From Streptomyces cathayae (GTDB taxonomy: Bacteria > Actinomycetota > Actinomycetes > Streptomycetales > Streptomycetaceae), in NCBI RefSeq assembly GCF_029760955.1, contig NZ_CP121682.1, forward strand, positions 6,572,001 through 6,636,000: 64,000 nt of DNA, written 5' to 3'. Of the stretch, positions 1 to 10,364 are shown in pieces. A program made the position numbers and the translations under genes. The notes below the pieces were generated by a model. It did no database searches. It was given only the letters and a program-made list of their open reading frames with translations, and was not told where the DNA came from. Each line of letters starts with the position of its first letter. The stretch's first letter is position 1.

Positions 1-1
1 T

Positions 2-235
2 GCCTGGACCACCTTCCGGGGCGAGCGGCTCAAGCTCGTCCAGGTGGTCCCCGCCCCCGACCGCACGGACCTCACCCCGGGCCGGGTGTCCGCGGGCAAG
101 AACAACGTGTACGTCGGCACCGGTTCGCACGCCGTGGAGCTGCTGTGGGTGCAGGCCCAGGGCAAGAAGCCGATGCGGGCGGCGGACTGGGCGCGCGGCG
201 CGCGGATCGGCGCGGAGGAGACGGTCGGCACCTGA
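2..235 (+). CDS. fmt: Methionyl-tRNA formyltransferase, C-terminal fragment
   Basis: Only the last 77 codons are in the window; the 5' end lies before base 1. The enzyme formylates the amino group of initiator Met-tRNA. The visible part is the C-terminal domain that contacts tRNA, with the typical run [12 protein letters not shown] near the start and a terminal [11 protein letters not shown] block close to the end. The frame stays open back to base 2 and stops with TGA at 233-235. The next gene, rsmB, follows 118 bp downstream on the same strand, a common fmt-rsmB arrangement. The identification rests on this short domain plus the neighbour. Confidence 0.8.
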   Translation, partial: AWTTFRGERLKLVQVVPAPDRTDLTPGRVSAGKNNVYVGTGSHAVELLWVQAQGKKPMRAADWARGARIGAEETVGT

Positions 236-299
236 CGCCGCGGGACCCCGGCCCCGCCCCGGCCCCACCTCGGCCCCCTCGGCCCCCCTTGGCCCCCTC

Positions 300-305
300 T
301 TGACA
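300..305 (+). promoter_or_regulatory. Possible -35 box upstream of rsmB
   Basis: A perfect TTGACA lies 49 bp before the rsmB start, just after a run of cggcccc-like repeats (about 247-299). No convincing -10 box sits 17-18 bp downstream, so this is only a weak promoter candidate; rsmB may also be read through from fmt. Confidence 0.25.
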
Positions 306-353
306 ACGTAAGCTGGACCGCGCACTTCATCCCACATCCGGAGCACCTTTTTC

Positions 354-1772
354 GTGAGCGACCAGCCCCGTCGGCCCCGCAAACCCGGCAAGCCCTACCG
401 TCGGCCCCAGAAGGACCCCGTCCGCATCCTCGCCTTCGAGGCCCTGCGGGCCGTGGACGAGCGGGACGCCTACGCCAACCTCGTCCTGCCGCCGCTGCTG
501 CGCAGGGCCCGAGAGGGCGGTGACTTCGACGCCCGGGACGCGGCGCTCGCCACCGAGCTGGTGTACGGGACGCTGCGCCGCCAGGGCACGTACGACGCGA
601 TCGTCGCGGCCTGCGTCGACCGGCCGCTGCGGGAGGTGGACCCGCCCGTGCTGGACGTGCTCGGCCTGGGCGCGCACCAGCTGCTCGGGACCCGGATCCC
701 CACGCACGCCGCGGTCTCCGCCTCCGTCGAACTCGCGCGCGTCGTGCTCGGCGACGGGCGGGCCAAGTTCGTCAACGCCGTGCTGCGCAAGGTCGCGCAG
801 CACGACCTCGACGGCTGGCTGGAGCGGGTCGCGCCGCCCTACGACGAGGACCCCGAGGACCATCTCGCCGTCGTGCACTCGCACCCGCGCTGGATCGTCT
901 CCGCGCTGTGGGACTCCCTCGGCGGTGGCCGTGACGGCATCGAGGAACTGCTGCGGGCGGACAACGAGCGGCCCGAGGTGACCCTGGTCGCCCGCCCCGG
1001 GCGCGCCACCACCGAGGAACTGCTCGGCGAGGAGGCCGCCCTCCCGGGACGCTGGTCGCCGTACGCGGTGCGGCTCAGCGAGGGCGGCGAGCCGGGCGCG
1101 ATCCCGGCCGTGGCGGACGGCCGGGCCGGAGTGCAGGACGAGGGAAGTCAGCTCGTCGCGCTCGCCGTCGCCAACGCCCCGCTGGACGGGCCGGACCGCA
1201 GATGGCTGGACGGCTGCGCCGGCCCCGGTGGCAAGGCCGCGCTGCTCGCCGCGCTCGCCGCCGAGCGGGGCGCCGCCCTGCTGGCCTCCGAGAAGCAGCC
1301 GCACCGGGCCGGGCTGGTCGCGAAGGCGCTGGCCGGGAACCCCGGGCCGTACCAGGTCGTCGTCGCCGACGGGACCCGGCCGCCGTGGCGGCCCGGCAGC
1401 TTCGACCGGGTACTGGTGGATGTGCCGTGCACCGGGCTCGGCGCCCTGCGCCGCCGGCCCGAGGCGCGCTGGCGCCGCAGGCCGGACGACCTGGACGGCT
1501 TCGCCCCGCTGCAGCGCGAGCTGCTGCGCGGTGCCCTGGAAGCCGTACGGGTCGGCGGCGTCGTCGGCTACGCCACCTGCTCGCCGCACCTCGCCGAGAC
1601 CCGGGCCGTCGTCGCCGACCTGCTCAAACAGTTCCCGGACACCGAACTCCTCGACGCCCGGCCGCTGCTGCCCGGAGTCCCGCAGCTGGGCGAGGGCCCC
1701 GACGTACAGCTGTGGCCGCATCTGCACGGAACCGACGCCATGTACCTGGCGCTCATCCGACGGACCGGCTGA
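354..1772 (+). CDS. rsmB: 16S rRNA (cytosine-967-C5)-methyltransferase RsmB
   Basis: Uses S-adenosylmethionine to methylate C967 (E. coli numbering) of 16S rRNA in the cytoplasm. The 472-residue protein has an N-terminal NusB-like RNA-binding domain (about residues 20-160) and a C-terminal Rossmann methyltransferase domain. The SAM-binding motif [10 protein letters not shown] is near residue 285. The two cysteines of m5C methyltransferases are present: Cys359 in DVPCTG (motif IV) and Cys409 in YATCS (motif VI, nucleophile). The start is GTG with GGAG at 340-343, ten bases upstream. It lies between fmt and rpe on the same strand. Length is normal for actinobacterial RsmB. Also called sun or fmu. 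Confidence 0.93.
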   Translation: MSDQPRRPRKPGKPYRRPQKDPVRILAFEALRAVDERDAYANLVLPPLLRRAREGGDFDARDAALATELVYGTLRRQGTYDAIVAACVDRPLREVDPPVLDVLGLGAHQLLGTRIPTHAAVSASVELARVVLGDGRAKFVNAVLRKVAQHDLDGWLERVAPPYDEDPEDHLAVVHSHPRWIVSALWDSLGGGRDGIEELLRADNERPEVTLVARPGRATTEELLGEEAALPGRWSPYAVRLSEGGEPGAIPAVADGRAGVQDEGSQLVALAVANAPLDGPDRRWLDGCAGPGGKAALLAALAAERGAALLASEKQPHRAGLVAKALAGNPGPYQVVVADGTRPPWRPGSFDRVLVDVPCTGLGALRRRPEARWRRRPDDLDGFAPLQRELLRGALEAVRVGGVVGYATCSPHLAETRAVVADLLKQFPDTELLDARPLLPGVPQLGEGPDVQLWPHLHGTDAMYLALIRRTG

Positions 1773-1863
1773 CCCCGTCCCGAAGCGGCGCCCGGTCCGC
1801 GCGCGACCGTATCGGAACCCGACCGATGCCGCCGACCCCCGAAGGGCATGGCACGCTTGGTGC

Positions 1864-2550
1864 ATGGCCGCGCAGATCAACCCCAGCATCCTGTCCGCCG
1901 ACTTCGCCCGCCTCGCGGACGAGGCACGGGCGGTCGAGGGAGCCGACTGGCTCCACGTCGACGTCATGGACAACCACTTCGTCCCGAACCTCACGCTCGG
2001 TGTGCCGGTCGTGGAGTCGCTCGCCCGTGCGACGGACACTCCGCTGGACTGCCACCTGATGATCGAGGCCCCCGACCGCTGGGCGCCCCAGTACGTCGAG
2101 GCGGGGGCCGGTTCCGTCACCTTCCACGTGGAGGCGGCCGCCGCACCGGTGCGACTGGCCCGCGAGATCCGGGCCAAGGGGGCGCGGGCCTCCATGGCGC
2201 TGAAGCCCGCGACCCCCATCGAGCCGTACGAGGACCTGCTCCCCGAGCTCGACATGCTGCTGATCATGACGGTCGAGCCGGGCTTCGGGGGGCAGGCCTT
2301 CCTCGACATCATGCTGCCGAAGATCCGCCGCACCCGTGAGCTGATCAGCAAGCACGGCCTGGAGCTCTGGCTGCAGGTCGACGGCGGGGTCTCGGCGTCC
2401 ACCATCGAGCAGTGCGCCGACGCCGGCGCCGACGTCTTCGTCGCGGGATCCGCCGTGTACGGGGCGGCGGACCCGGCCGAGGCGGTGCGCGCACTGCGCC
2501 GACAGGCCGAGGTCGCCACGGGCAAGGCGTCCTGGGCGTGCGACCACTGA
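1864..2550 (+). CDS. rpe: Ribulose-phosphate 3-epimerase
   Basis: Interconverts ribulose-5-phosphate and xylulose-5-phosphate in the pentose phosphate pathway. The 228-residue protein is a complete TIM barrel of usual length. It has the N-terminal NPSILSADF strand, the HVDVMD metal/active-site block, the [11 protein letters not shown] segment and the C-terminal LQVDGGV and FVAGSAVYG phosphate-binding loops. The ATG at 1864 gives exactly the family N-terminus. No clear Shine-Dalgarno sequence lies ahead of it; a CACGCT at 1852-1857 could be a -10 box for a nearly leaderless transcript. It follows rsmB by 91 bp. Confidence 0.95.
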   Translation: MAAQINPSILSADFARLADEARAVEGADWLHVDVMDNHFVPNLTLGVPVVESLARATDTPLDCHLMIEAPDRWAPQYVEAGAGSVTFHVEAAAAPVRLAREIRAKGARASMALKPATPIEPYEDLLPELDMLLIMTVEPGFGGQAFLDIMLPKIRRTRELISKHGLELWLQVDGGVSASTIEQCADAGADVFVAGSAVYGAADPAEAVRALRRQAEVATGKASWACDH

Positions 2551-2652
2551 GCCACGAGAACATGAACGGCTTTCAGCAGGGCTGATCGACCGCGCCGGAT
2601 CTGCGAGGATGAACGGCGAATCCAGAGTGTGAACAGCAGTGAGGAGAACGCC

Positions 2653-3675
2653 GTGTCGGGTATGTCGGCGGCGGGCCGTTCAGCCATGCGGATGGGACCC
2701 GCTGAGCTGGTACAGGCGGCGGCCATGGCCCGCCGCTTCTACCTCGAGGGCAAGTCCAAGATCCAGATCGCCGAGGAGTTCGGCGTCAGCCGCTTCAAGG
2801 TGGCCCGGGTCCTGGAGACCGCCCTCGAACGGGATCTCGTGCGCATCGAGATCCGTGTGCCCGCCGAGCTGGACGCGGAGCGCTCCGACGCCCTGCGTGC
2901 CCGCTACGGTCTGCGGCACGCCGTCGTGGTGGAGTCCCCGGCCGATGCCGAGGAGACACCCGACCCCGAGAACCTGGGAGAGGTGGCCGCCGACCTGCTC
3001 GGCGAACTGGTCGACGAAGGCGATGTGCTGGGCCTGGCCTGGGGCCGGTCCACCATCCACATGGCGGCGGCCCTGGACCGGCTGCCGCCCTGCACGGTCG
3101 TGCAGCTGACAGGTGTGTACGACGCCGGGACCGCCGAGCGCGGCTCGGTGGAGGCCGTGCGGCGGGCCGCGCAGGTGTCGGGCGGCGACGCCCACCCCAT
3201 CTACGCGCCGATGCTGCTGCCGGACGCGGCCACCGCTCAGGCGCTGCGCCACCAGACGGGCATCGCGCGGGCCTTCGAGTACTTCGACAAGGTCACGGTC
3301 GCCTGTGTCTCCATCGGATCGTGGGAGCCGGGCATCTCGACGGTGCACGACATGCTCACGGACGAGGAGCGCGCGCACTACGCCTCGCTCGGTGTCGCCG
3401 CCGAGATGTCCGCCCATCTCTTCGACTCCGACGGACGCCGGGTCGGCCGTGACCTGGGCGAGCGGTGCATCACGGTCAAGACCGACCAGCTCCGCCGGGT
3501 CCCCGAGGTCGTCGCGATCGCCGGCGGGCAGCGCAAGGGCCCCGCCATCGACGCGGTGCTGCGCTCCGGGCTCGTCACCAGCCTGGTGACGGACACCTCG
3601 GCCGCGGACTACCTGATGGCGGCGGGGCCGGCCCCCAGGTCCGCCCTCAACCGCTCGGACCCCGACGGCCCCTGA
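2653..3675 (+). CDS. SorC/DeoR-type sugar-binding transcriptional regulator
   Basis: A 340-residue regulator with an N-terminal helix-turn-helix (KIQIAEEFGVSRFKVARVL, about residues 30-50) and a large C-terminal sugar-phosphate-binding domain of the SorC type. Features of that domain include GLAWGRSTIHMAAALDRL and VTDTSAADYLMA near the end. Such proteins normally sense a phosphorylated sugar; the ligand cannot be read from the sequence. GTG 2653 is preferred because GAGGAG sits six bases upstream; an in-frame GTG at 2629 would add eight residues but has no Shine-Dalgarno. It lies 102 bp after rpe, so a link to pentose-phosphate metabolism is plausible but inferred. Confidence 0.85.
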   Translation: MSGMSAAGRSAMRMGPAELVQAAAMARRFYLEGKSKIQIAEEFGVSRFKVARVLETALERDLVRIEIRVPAELDAERSDALRARYGLRHAVVVESPADAEETPDPENLGEVAADLLGELVDEGDVLGLAWGRSTIHMAAALDRLPPCTVVQLTGVYDAGTAERGSVEAVRRAAQVSGGDAHPIYAPMLLPDAATAQALRHQTGIARAFEYFDKVTVACVSIGSWEPGISTVHDMLTDEERAHYASLGVAAEMSAHLFDSDGRRVGRDLGERCITVKTDQLRRVPEVVAIAGGQRKGPAIDAVLRSGLVTSLVTDTSAADYLMAAGPAPRSALNRSDPDGP

Positions 3676-3913
3676 CCGGCCCGACGACGCGTGGGCCCGG
3701 GACGGGCGGGGCGGCATCGGGCGCACGGCGCCGCGGCTCGTCCGGGCCTTCCCGCCCGCCTGCCTGCTCGGGGTTCTGCGCCCCGCCGCTCACCGTGGCC
3801 CGGACGCTCGGAGGTTCCTCCCAGTGCCCGGCGGCACGGCCTGGACGATCGGACCGGAGAAGGCGTTCCGGCCGTCATGGGACAATGAAGTACGTGCTCT
3901 TCCCCCTGGCTGA

Positions 3914-5398
<1,485 letters not shown>

Positions 5399-5487
5399 CC
5401 GCCCCCGGCCGGCCCGGCCGGATTCCGTACCGGCCCGGCCCGCCGATCCCGTTGTGGACCTCCCAGAAGCGAAGTGAACCACCCGCA

Positions 5488-5940
5488 GTGCTGAACGATC
5501 TCGACGAACGCATCGTGCACGCCCTCGCCGAGGACGCCCGCCGTTCCTACGCGGACATCGGCCAGCTCGTCGGCCTGTCCGCGCCCGCGGTGAAGCGGCG
5601 CGTGGACCGGCTGCGCGCCACCGGTGCCATCACCGGTTTCACGGTCCGGGTGGACCCCGCCGCCCTCGGCTGGGAGACCGAGGGGTTCGTCGAGATCTAC
5701 TGCCGCGGCAACACCTCCCCGGAGACCATCCAGCGGGGCCTGGAGCGCTACCAGGAGGTCGTGTCCGCCTCCACCGTCACCGGGGAGGCGGACGCGGTCG
5801 CCCAGGTCTTCGCCGCCGACATGCGGCACTTCGAACGGGTCCTGGAACGGATCGCGGGGGAGCCGTTCGTCGAGCGGACCAAGTCCGTGCTGGTGCTGTC
5901 CCCCCTGCTGCGCCGCTTCTCGTCGGGGTCGCCCGCCTAG
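5488..5940 (+). CDS. Lrp/AsnC-family transcriptional regulator
   Basis: A 150-residue protein with an N-terminal winged helix-turn-helix (LNDLDERIVHALAEDARRSY through the GLSAPAVKRRVDRL recognition helix, about residues 1-50). A C-terminal RAM effector domain follows, including STVTGEADAVAQVFA. Members of this family bind amino acids or related ligands and act as dimers or octamers. GTG 5488 gives the conserved family start just before LNDLDERI; an in-frame TTG at 5452 would extend it without support. It follows guaB1 on the same strand by 89 bp, possibly cotranscribed. Target genes are not evident. Confidence 0.88.
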   Translation: MLNDLDERIVHALAEDARRSYADIGQLVGLSAPAVKRRVDRLRATGAITGFTVRVDPAALGWETEGFVEIYCRGNTSPETIQRGLERYQEVVSASTVTGEADAVAQVFAADMRHFERVLERIAGEPFVERTKSVLVLSPLLRRFSSGSPA

Positions 5941-6246
5941 GCAAGAACCCCGGCTGAGGCTTCGAACGCCTCCCGGAGGGCGGCCCGGAACATCCCGCAC
6001 CCGTACCGGACCGGCCAGGGGGGCGATCCCGGCTGCCCCGGCGACGGCTCCGGGGCAACGGCTCCGGGACGAAGGGCCGGGCGCGTCGGCCGGACACGGA
6101 AACGACGGACCGTATCCGGCTCGGGCGTCTACCATCGGTGTCATGATCCGACGACATTGATCCACCCGTCGTGCCTCCCGTGGGCCGCCCCGGGCGCCGT
6201 ACGTCCTCCACGTCCGGTGTCCGAACCGCCCTCACGGGATGGCCTC
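5941..6246. other. Intergenic region, no gene seen
   Basis: 306 bp between the Lrp regulator and the MFS gene. Short GC-rich imperfect inverted repeats occur near 5965-5985 and a weak -10-like TACCAT is at 6130-6135. I see no credible ORF or RNA gene. Confidence 0.5.
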
Positions 6247-7449
6247 ATGACTCTCACGCCCACGCGTGCGCCCGACCCCCGCGTCCGACGGCTGACGACC
6301 ACGCTGTACGGCTACGCGTTCCTCGAAGACTTCGTGCTGCTCTACCCGGTGTACGCGCTGCTGTTCAGCGACGCCGGTCTCACGGTCTGGCAGATCTCCT
6401 CCCTGTTCGCCCTCTGGTCGGTCACCGGCGTCCTGCTGGAGGTCCCCTCCGGTGTCTGGGCGGACGCCGTGTCCCGGCGCCTGCTGCTGTGGCTCGGCCC
6501 GCTGCTCACCGCCGCCGGCTTCGCCCTGTGGGTACTGCTGCCCTCCTACGGCGCCTTCGCGGCCGGCTTCGTGCTGTGGGGCGCCGGCGGAGCCCTCGGG
6601 TCCGGTGCGCTGGAGGCGCTGGTCCACGACGAACTGGAGCGGCTCGACGCGGCCGACCGCTACGCCCGCGTCATGGGCCGCGCCCGCGCGGCGGGACTGG
6701 TCGCCGTGATGGCGGCCATGGGGCTCGCCGGTCCGGTACTGGCCCGGGGCGGCCCCACCGCCGTCGGCGCCGCCAGCGTCCTGGGATGCGTGCTGACCGC
6801 GGCCACGGCCCTCCGGTTCCCGGAGCACCGCCGCCCGGCGGCCGGGCACGAGGGCTGGACCGCGCCCCTGCGCGCCGGGCTGGCCGAGGCCCGCACCGAC
6901 CGGTCGGTGCGCGGGGCGCTGCTGCTCGTACCGGCCGTGGGCGCCGTCTGGGGAGCCCTCGACGAGTACACGCCGCTGCTGGTGCGGGACACCGGCGTCG
7001 CGGACGAGACGGTGCCCTGGCTGCTCCTGCTGATCTGGGCCGGTGCCACCGCCGGAAGCCTGCTGGCCGGGGAGGGCGAACGCCTCGGCACGACCGGACT
7101 CGCGAGCCTGCTCGCGGGCTCCGGGCTGCTCCTGGCCGTCGGCTCCGCCGCGGGCACGACGGCCGGGCTCGTGTTCGTCGCCCTCGCCTTCGGCGGCTTC
7201 CAGGCGGCGACCGTACTGGCCGACGCGCGACTCCAGCGGCGGATCGCGGACACCGGGCGGGCCACCCTGACCTCGGTCGCGGGCCTGGGCACCGAGCTGG
7301 CCACGGTCGTGGTGTTCGGCGGCTACGCGGTGATCGCCTCACACGGCGGACACAGCACGGCCTTCACCGTGTTCGCGCTGCCGTATCTGGTGACAGCGCT
7401 GCTCCTGAAGCTCACGAGGCCGTCGCGCTCGCCACGCGGCCTCCCGTAG
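6247..7449 (+). CDS. MFS transporter, drug/metabolite efflux type
   Basis: A 400-residue integral membrane protein with about twelve hydrophobic segments and the major facilitator arrangement. The loop between segments 2 and 3 carries GVWADAVSRRLLLWLG, a variant of the GxxxDRxGRR motif A, and a hydrophilic loop divides the two halves near residue 200 (EHRRPAAGHEG). Substrate cannot be deduced. ATG 6247 is chosen because it begins directly before a short cytoplasmic tail; the frame is open upstream to 6157 but the extra residues are not family-like. Downstream a strong hairpin at 7460-7488 ends the unit. Confidence 0.85.
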   Translation: MTLTPTRAPDPRVRRLTTTLYGYAFLEDFVLLYPVYALLFSDAGLTVWQISSLFALWSVTGVLLEVPSGVWADAVSRRLLLWLGPLLTAAGFALWVLLPSYGAFAAGFVLWGAGGALGSGALEALVHDELERLDAADRYARVMGRARAAGLVAVMAAMGLAGPVLARGGPTAVGAASVLGCVLTAATALRFPEHRRPAAGHEGWTAPLRAGLAEARTDRSVRGALLLVPAVGAVWGALDEYTPLLVRDTGVADETVPWLLLLIWAGATAGSLLAGEGERLGTTGLASLLAGSGLLLAVGSAAGTTAGLVFVALAFGGFQAATVLADARLQRRIADTGRATLTSVAGLGTELATVVVFGGYAVIASHGGHSTAFTVFALPYLVTALLLKLTRPSRSPRGLP

Positions 7450-7459
7450 GGCGTGCCGC

Positions 7460-7488
7460 GCTGCCGGCCGGCGCCACCGGCCGGCAGC
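7460..7488 (+). terminator. Hairpin terminator after the MFS gene
   Basis: A perfect 12-bp stem, GCTGCCGGCCGG pairing with CCGGCCGGCAGC, with a five-base loop CGCCA, ten bases after the MFS stop codon. No U-tract follows, as is common for Streptomyces terminators. Confidence 0.65.
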
Positions 7489-7733
7489 CGCTTCGTCCGC
7501 CCGGCCACCCGGGCGTCCCGGGGAGGGCCGGGTGGCTGGCTGATCGGCCGGCCCACCACGGTCCGCCCGCGTCGTCGCACTCGCGTTCGCTCCGGCGCTC
7601 GCCCTGCCCACGCGGCGGCCCCCGGCGTCGGGCCCGGCCCCGGAACGGGCCCCGGAACGGGGGCGTGCAACGAATCGCCGCCGACCCCGCGACGGACGCA
7701 ACAGTTCGCTCATGGGCACGCAACGGCTCCTCC

Positions 7734-7763
7734 TTGTCCGGCCGAGCCGACCGGACGTAGCGT
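7734..7763 (+). promoter_or_regulatory. Promoter for the nitrilase/amine oxidase operon
   Basis: TTGTCC (7734-7739), an 18-bp spacer and TAGCGT (7758-7763) resemble a vegetative-type Streptomyces promoter. The predicted start near 7770 would leave a leader of about 38 nt before the ATG at 7808. Confidence 0.5.
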
Positions 7764-7807
7764 CTGTGCGACCCCCCGAAACCCCCGTGCACCGATGAGG
7801 GAAAAGC

Positions 7808-8596
7808 ATGCGCACCGCCCTGCTCCAGAGCTCCGGACGGCCCGGATCCGTCGCCGAGAACCTCAAGGTCCTCGACGAGGCCGCGAGCCGCGCCGCAGCG
7901 GCCGGCGCCGGGCTGCTCGTGACCTCCGAGCTGTTCCTGACGGGGTACGCCATCGGCGACGACGTCACGGTGCTCGCCGAGCCCGCCGACGGCGACGCGG
8001 CCGACGCGATCGCCCGGACGGCCACCCGGCACGGACTCGCCATCGCCTACAGCTACCCGGAACGCACCGGCGACACGGTCCACAACTCCCTCCAGCTCGT
8101 CTCCGCCGACGGCACCCGCCTCGCGAACTACCGCAAGACCCACCTCTTCGGAGACTTCGAGCACGAGCACTTCACCCCGGGCGACCAGCCGGTCGTCCAG
8201 GCCGAACTCGACGGCCTCACCGTCGGCCTGCTGGTCTGCTACGACGTCGAGTTCCCGGAGAACGCGCGCGCCCACGCCCTGGCGGGCACCGACCTCCTCC
8301 TGGTGCCCACGGCCCTGATGCACCCGTTCCAGTTCGTCGCCGAATCCGTCGTACCGGTAAGGGCGTTCGAGAACCAGATGTACATCGCGTACGTCAACCG
8401 GGTCGGCCAGGAAGGCGAGTCGGAGTTCGCGGGACTGTCCACCCTCGTCGGACCCGACGGAGTCGCCCGCGCCCGGGCGGGCCGCGGCGAGGAACTCCTC
8501 CTCGCCGACGTGGACCCCGCGTTCCTCGCCGCCTCCCGTGAGACCAACCCGTATCTGCGGGACCGCCGCCCCGGCCTGTACGGGCCCCGCGGCTGA
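7808..8596 (+). CDS. davA: Nitrilase-superfamily amidase, DavA-like (5-aminovaleramidase)
   Basis: A 262-residue carbon-nitrogen hydrolase with the complete catalytic triad: Glu41 (SELFLTGY), Lys110 (NYRKTHLF) and Cys144 (VCYDVEFPENAR). From memory the sequence is strikingly like Pseudomonas putida DavA, which hydrolyses 5-aminovaleramide to 5-aminovalerate plus ammonia. The next gene encodes a flavoprotein resembling DavB, the lysine 2-monooxygenase that makes this amide, so the two would turn L-lysine into 5-aminovalerate. ATG 7808 has GAGGGAAA upstream. Substrate is inferred; another amino-acid-derived amide such as arginine- or tryptophan-derived is possible. Confidence 0.75.
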   Translation: MRTALLQSSGRPGSVAENLKVLDEAASRAAAAGAGLLVTSELFLTGYAIGDDVTVLAEPADGDAADAIARTATRHGLAIAYSYPERTGDTVHNSLQLVSADGTRLANYRKTHLFGDFEHEHFTPGDQPVVQAELDGLTVGLLVCYDVEFPENARAHALAGTDLLLVPTALMHPFQFVAESVVPVRAFENQMYIAYVNRVGQEGESEFAGLSTLVGPDGVARARAGRGEELLLADVDPAFLAASRETNPYLRDRRPGLYGPRG

Positions 8597-8651
8597 AGCA
8601 CGTTTCTCCCCCGACACCTCGAAGTCCGTTCGCGCAAGGAGTCCGCACCCC

Positions 8652-10364
8652 ATGACGTCCACGGTGCCCAACGCCGTCGAGCACGCCGACGAACAGCAGC
8701 CGCCGATCACCATGTTCGGCCCGGACTTCCCGTACGCGTACGACGACTTCCTCGCCCACCCCGCGGGCCTCGGTCAGATCCCCGCGACCGAGCACGGCAC
8801 CGAGGTCGCGGTCGTCGGCGGCGGCCTGTCCGGGATCATCGCCGCCTACGAGCTGATGAAGATGGGCCTCAAGCCCGTGGTGTACGAGGCCGACCGGATC
8901 GGCGGCCGGCTGCGCACCGTCGGCTTCGAGGGCTGCGACCCCTCGCTCACCGCCGAGATGGGCGCGATGCGCTTCCCGCCGTCCTCCACCGCCCTCCAGC
9001 ACTACATCGACCTGGTGGGGCTCGAGACCCGTCCCTTCCCCAACCCCCTTGCCGAGGTGACGCCTTCGACCGTCGTCGACCTCAAGGGCGAGTCGCACTA
9101 CGCCGAGACGCCCGACGACCTGCCGCAGGTCTACCGGGACGTGGCGGACGCCTGGAACCGCTGCCTGGAGGAGGGCGCCGACTTCTCCGACATGAACCGC
9201 GCCCTGCGCGAACGGGACGTCCCGCGCATCCGCGAGATCTGGTCGCGGCTGGTGGAGAAGCTCGACAACCAGACCTTCTACGGTTTCCTCTGCGACTCCG
9301 AGGCCTTCACGTCCTTCCGGCACCGCGAGATCTTCGGCCAGGTCGGCTTCGGCACCGGCGGCTGGGACACCGACTTCCCCAACTCCATCCTGGAGATCCT
9401 GCGGGTCGTCTACACCGAGGCCGACGACCACCACCGCGGCATCGTCGGCGGCTCCCAGCAACTGCCGCTGCGCCTGTGGGAGCGCGAGCCGGAGAAGATC
9501 GTCCACTGGCCGTACGGCACCTCGCTGAAGTCCCTGCACACCGACGGCGCGCCCCGCCCGGCGGTGACACGGCTGCACCGCACCGCCGGCCGGCACATCA
9601 CGGTGACGGACGCGAACGGGGACATCCGCACCTACCGGGCGGCCGTCTTCACCGCCCAGTCCTGGATGCTGCTCTCCAAGATCGCCTGCGACGAATCGCT
9701 CTTCCCCATCGACCACTGGACCGCCATCGAGCGCACCCACTACATGGAGAGCTCCAAGCTCTTCGTGCCCGTGGACCGGCCCTTCTGGCTGGACGAGGCG
9801 GTCGACGAGAACGGGAAACCGACAGGGCGGGACGTCATGTCGATGACGCTCACCGACCGGATGACCCGCGGCACCTACCTGCTCGACGACGGCCCGGACA
9901 GGCCCGCCGTCATCTGCCTCTCGTACACCTGGTGCGACGACAGCCTGAAGTGGCTGCCGCTGTCACCGAACGAGCGGATGGAGGTCATGCTGAAGTCGCT
10001 GGGCGAGATCTACCCGACGGTCGACATCAGGAAGCACATCATCGGCAACCCGGTGACCGTCTCCTGGGAGAACGAGCCCTACTTCATGGGCGCCTTCAAG
10101 GCCAACCTGCCCGGCCACTACCGCTATCAGCGGCGCCTGTTCACGCACTTCATGCAGGACCGGCTGCCCGAGGACAAGCGGGGCGTCTTCCTGGCCGGCG
10201 ACGACATCTCCTGGACGGCCGGCTGGGCCGAGGGCGCCGTCCAGACCGCGCTGAACGCGGTCTGGGGCGTCATGCACCACTTCGGCGGAGCGACCGACGC
10301 GACCAACCCCGGTCCCGGTGACGTCTACGACGAGATCGCGCCGGTGGAACTCTCCGACGACTGA
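8652..10364 (+). CDS. davB: Flavin amino-acid 2-monooxygenase, DavB-like
   Basis: A 570-residue FAD enzyme of the flavin amine oxidase family. The dinucleotide-binding motif VVGGGLSGIIAAYELM lies near residues 54-69, followed by the VYEADRIGGRLRT segment. The C-terminal FAD block contains DDISWTAGWAEGAVQTALNAVWG. The N-terminus (ITMFGPDFPYAYDDFL) and long stretches such as FGQVGFGTGGWD recall L-lysine 2-monooxygenase DavB, which oxidatively decarboxylates lysine to 5-aminovaleramide. Tryptophan 2-monooxygenase is a related alternative. ATG 8652 has AGGAG about ten bases upstream. It lies 55 bp after the DavA-like amidase, forming one operon. Its last 40 bp overlap the convergent DUF5995 gene. 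Confidence 0.8.
   Translation: MTSTVPNAVEHADEQQPPITMFGPDFPYAYDDFLAHPAGLGQIPATEHGTEVAVVGGGLSGIIAAYELMKMGLKPVVYEADRIGGRLRTVGFEGCDPSLTAEMGAMRFPPSSTALQHYIDLVGLETRPFPNPLAEVTPSTVVDLKGESHYAETPDDLPQVYRDVADAWNRCLEEGADFSDMNRALRERDVPRIREIWSRLVEKLDNQTFYGFLCDSEAFTSFRHREIFGQVGFGTGGWDTDFPNSILEILRVVYTEADDHHRGIVGGSQQLPLRLWEREPEKIVHWPYGTSLKSLHTDGAPRPAVTRLHRTAGRHITVTDANGDIRTYRAAVFTAQSWMLLSKIACDESLFPIDHWTAIERTHYMESSKLFVPVDRPFWLDEAVDENGKPTGRDVMSMTLTDRMTRGTYLLDDGPDRPAVICLSYTWCDDSLKWLPLSPNERMEVMLKSLGEIYPTVDIRKHIIGNPVTVSWENEPYFMGAFKANLPGHYRYQRRLFTHFMQDRLPEDKRGVFLAGDDISWTAGWAEGAVQTALNAVWGVMHHFGGATDATNPGPGDVYDEIAPVELSDD

Larger units (their letters stand above)
7450..7807. other. Intergenic region with terminator and promoter for the davAB-like operon
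   Basis: 358 bp without a gene. It holds the hairpin at 7460-7488, three direct GCAAC elements at 7667, 7698 and 7720 that could be regulator half-sites, and a promoter-like pair at 7734-7763. No other feature is seen. Confidence 0.55.

Noticed and set aside
327..2726. 799-codon open frame on the minus strand opposite rsmB and rpe
   Set aside because: It is antisense to two clearly real genes, has an Arg/Gly/Pro/Ser-rich composition without domains, and is open only because high-GC third positions suppress stops.
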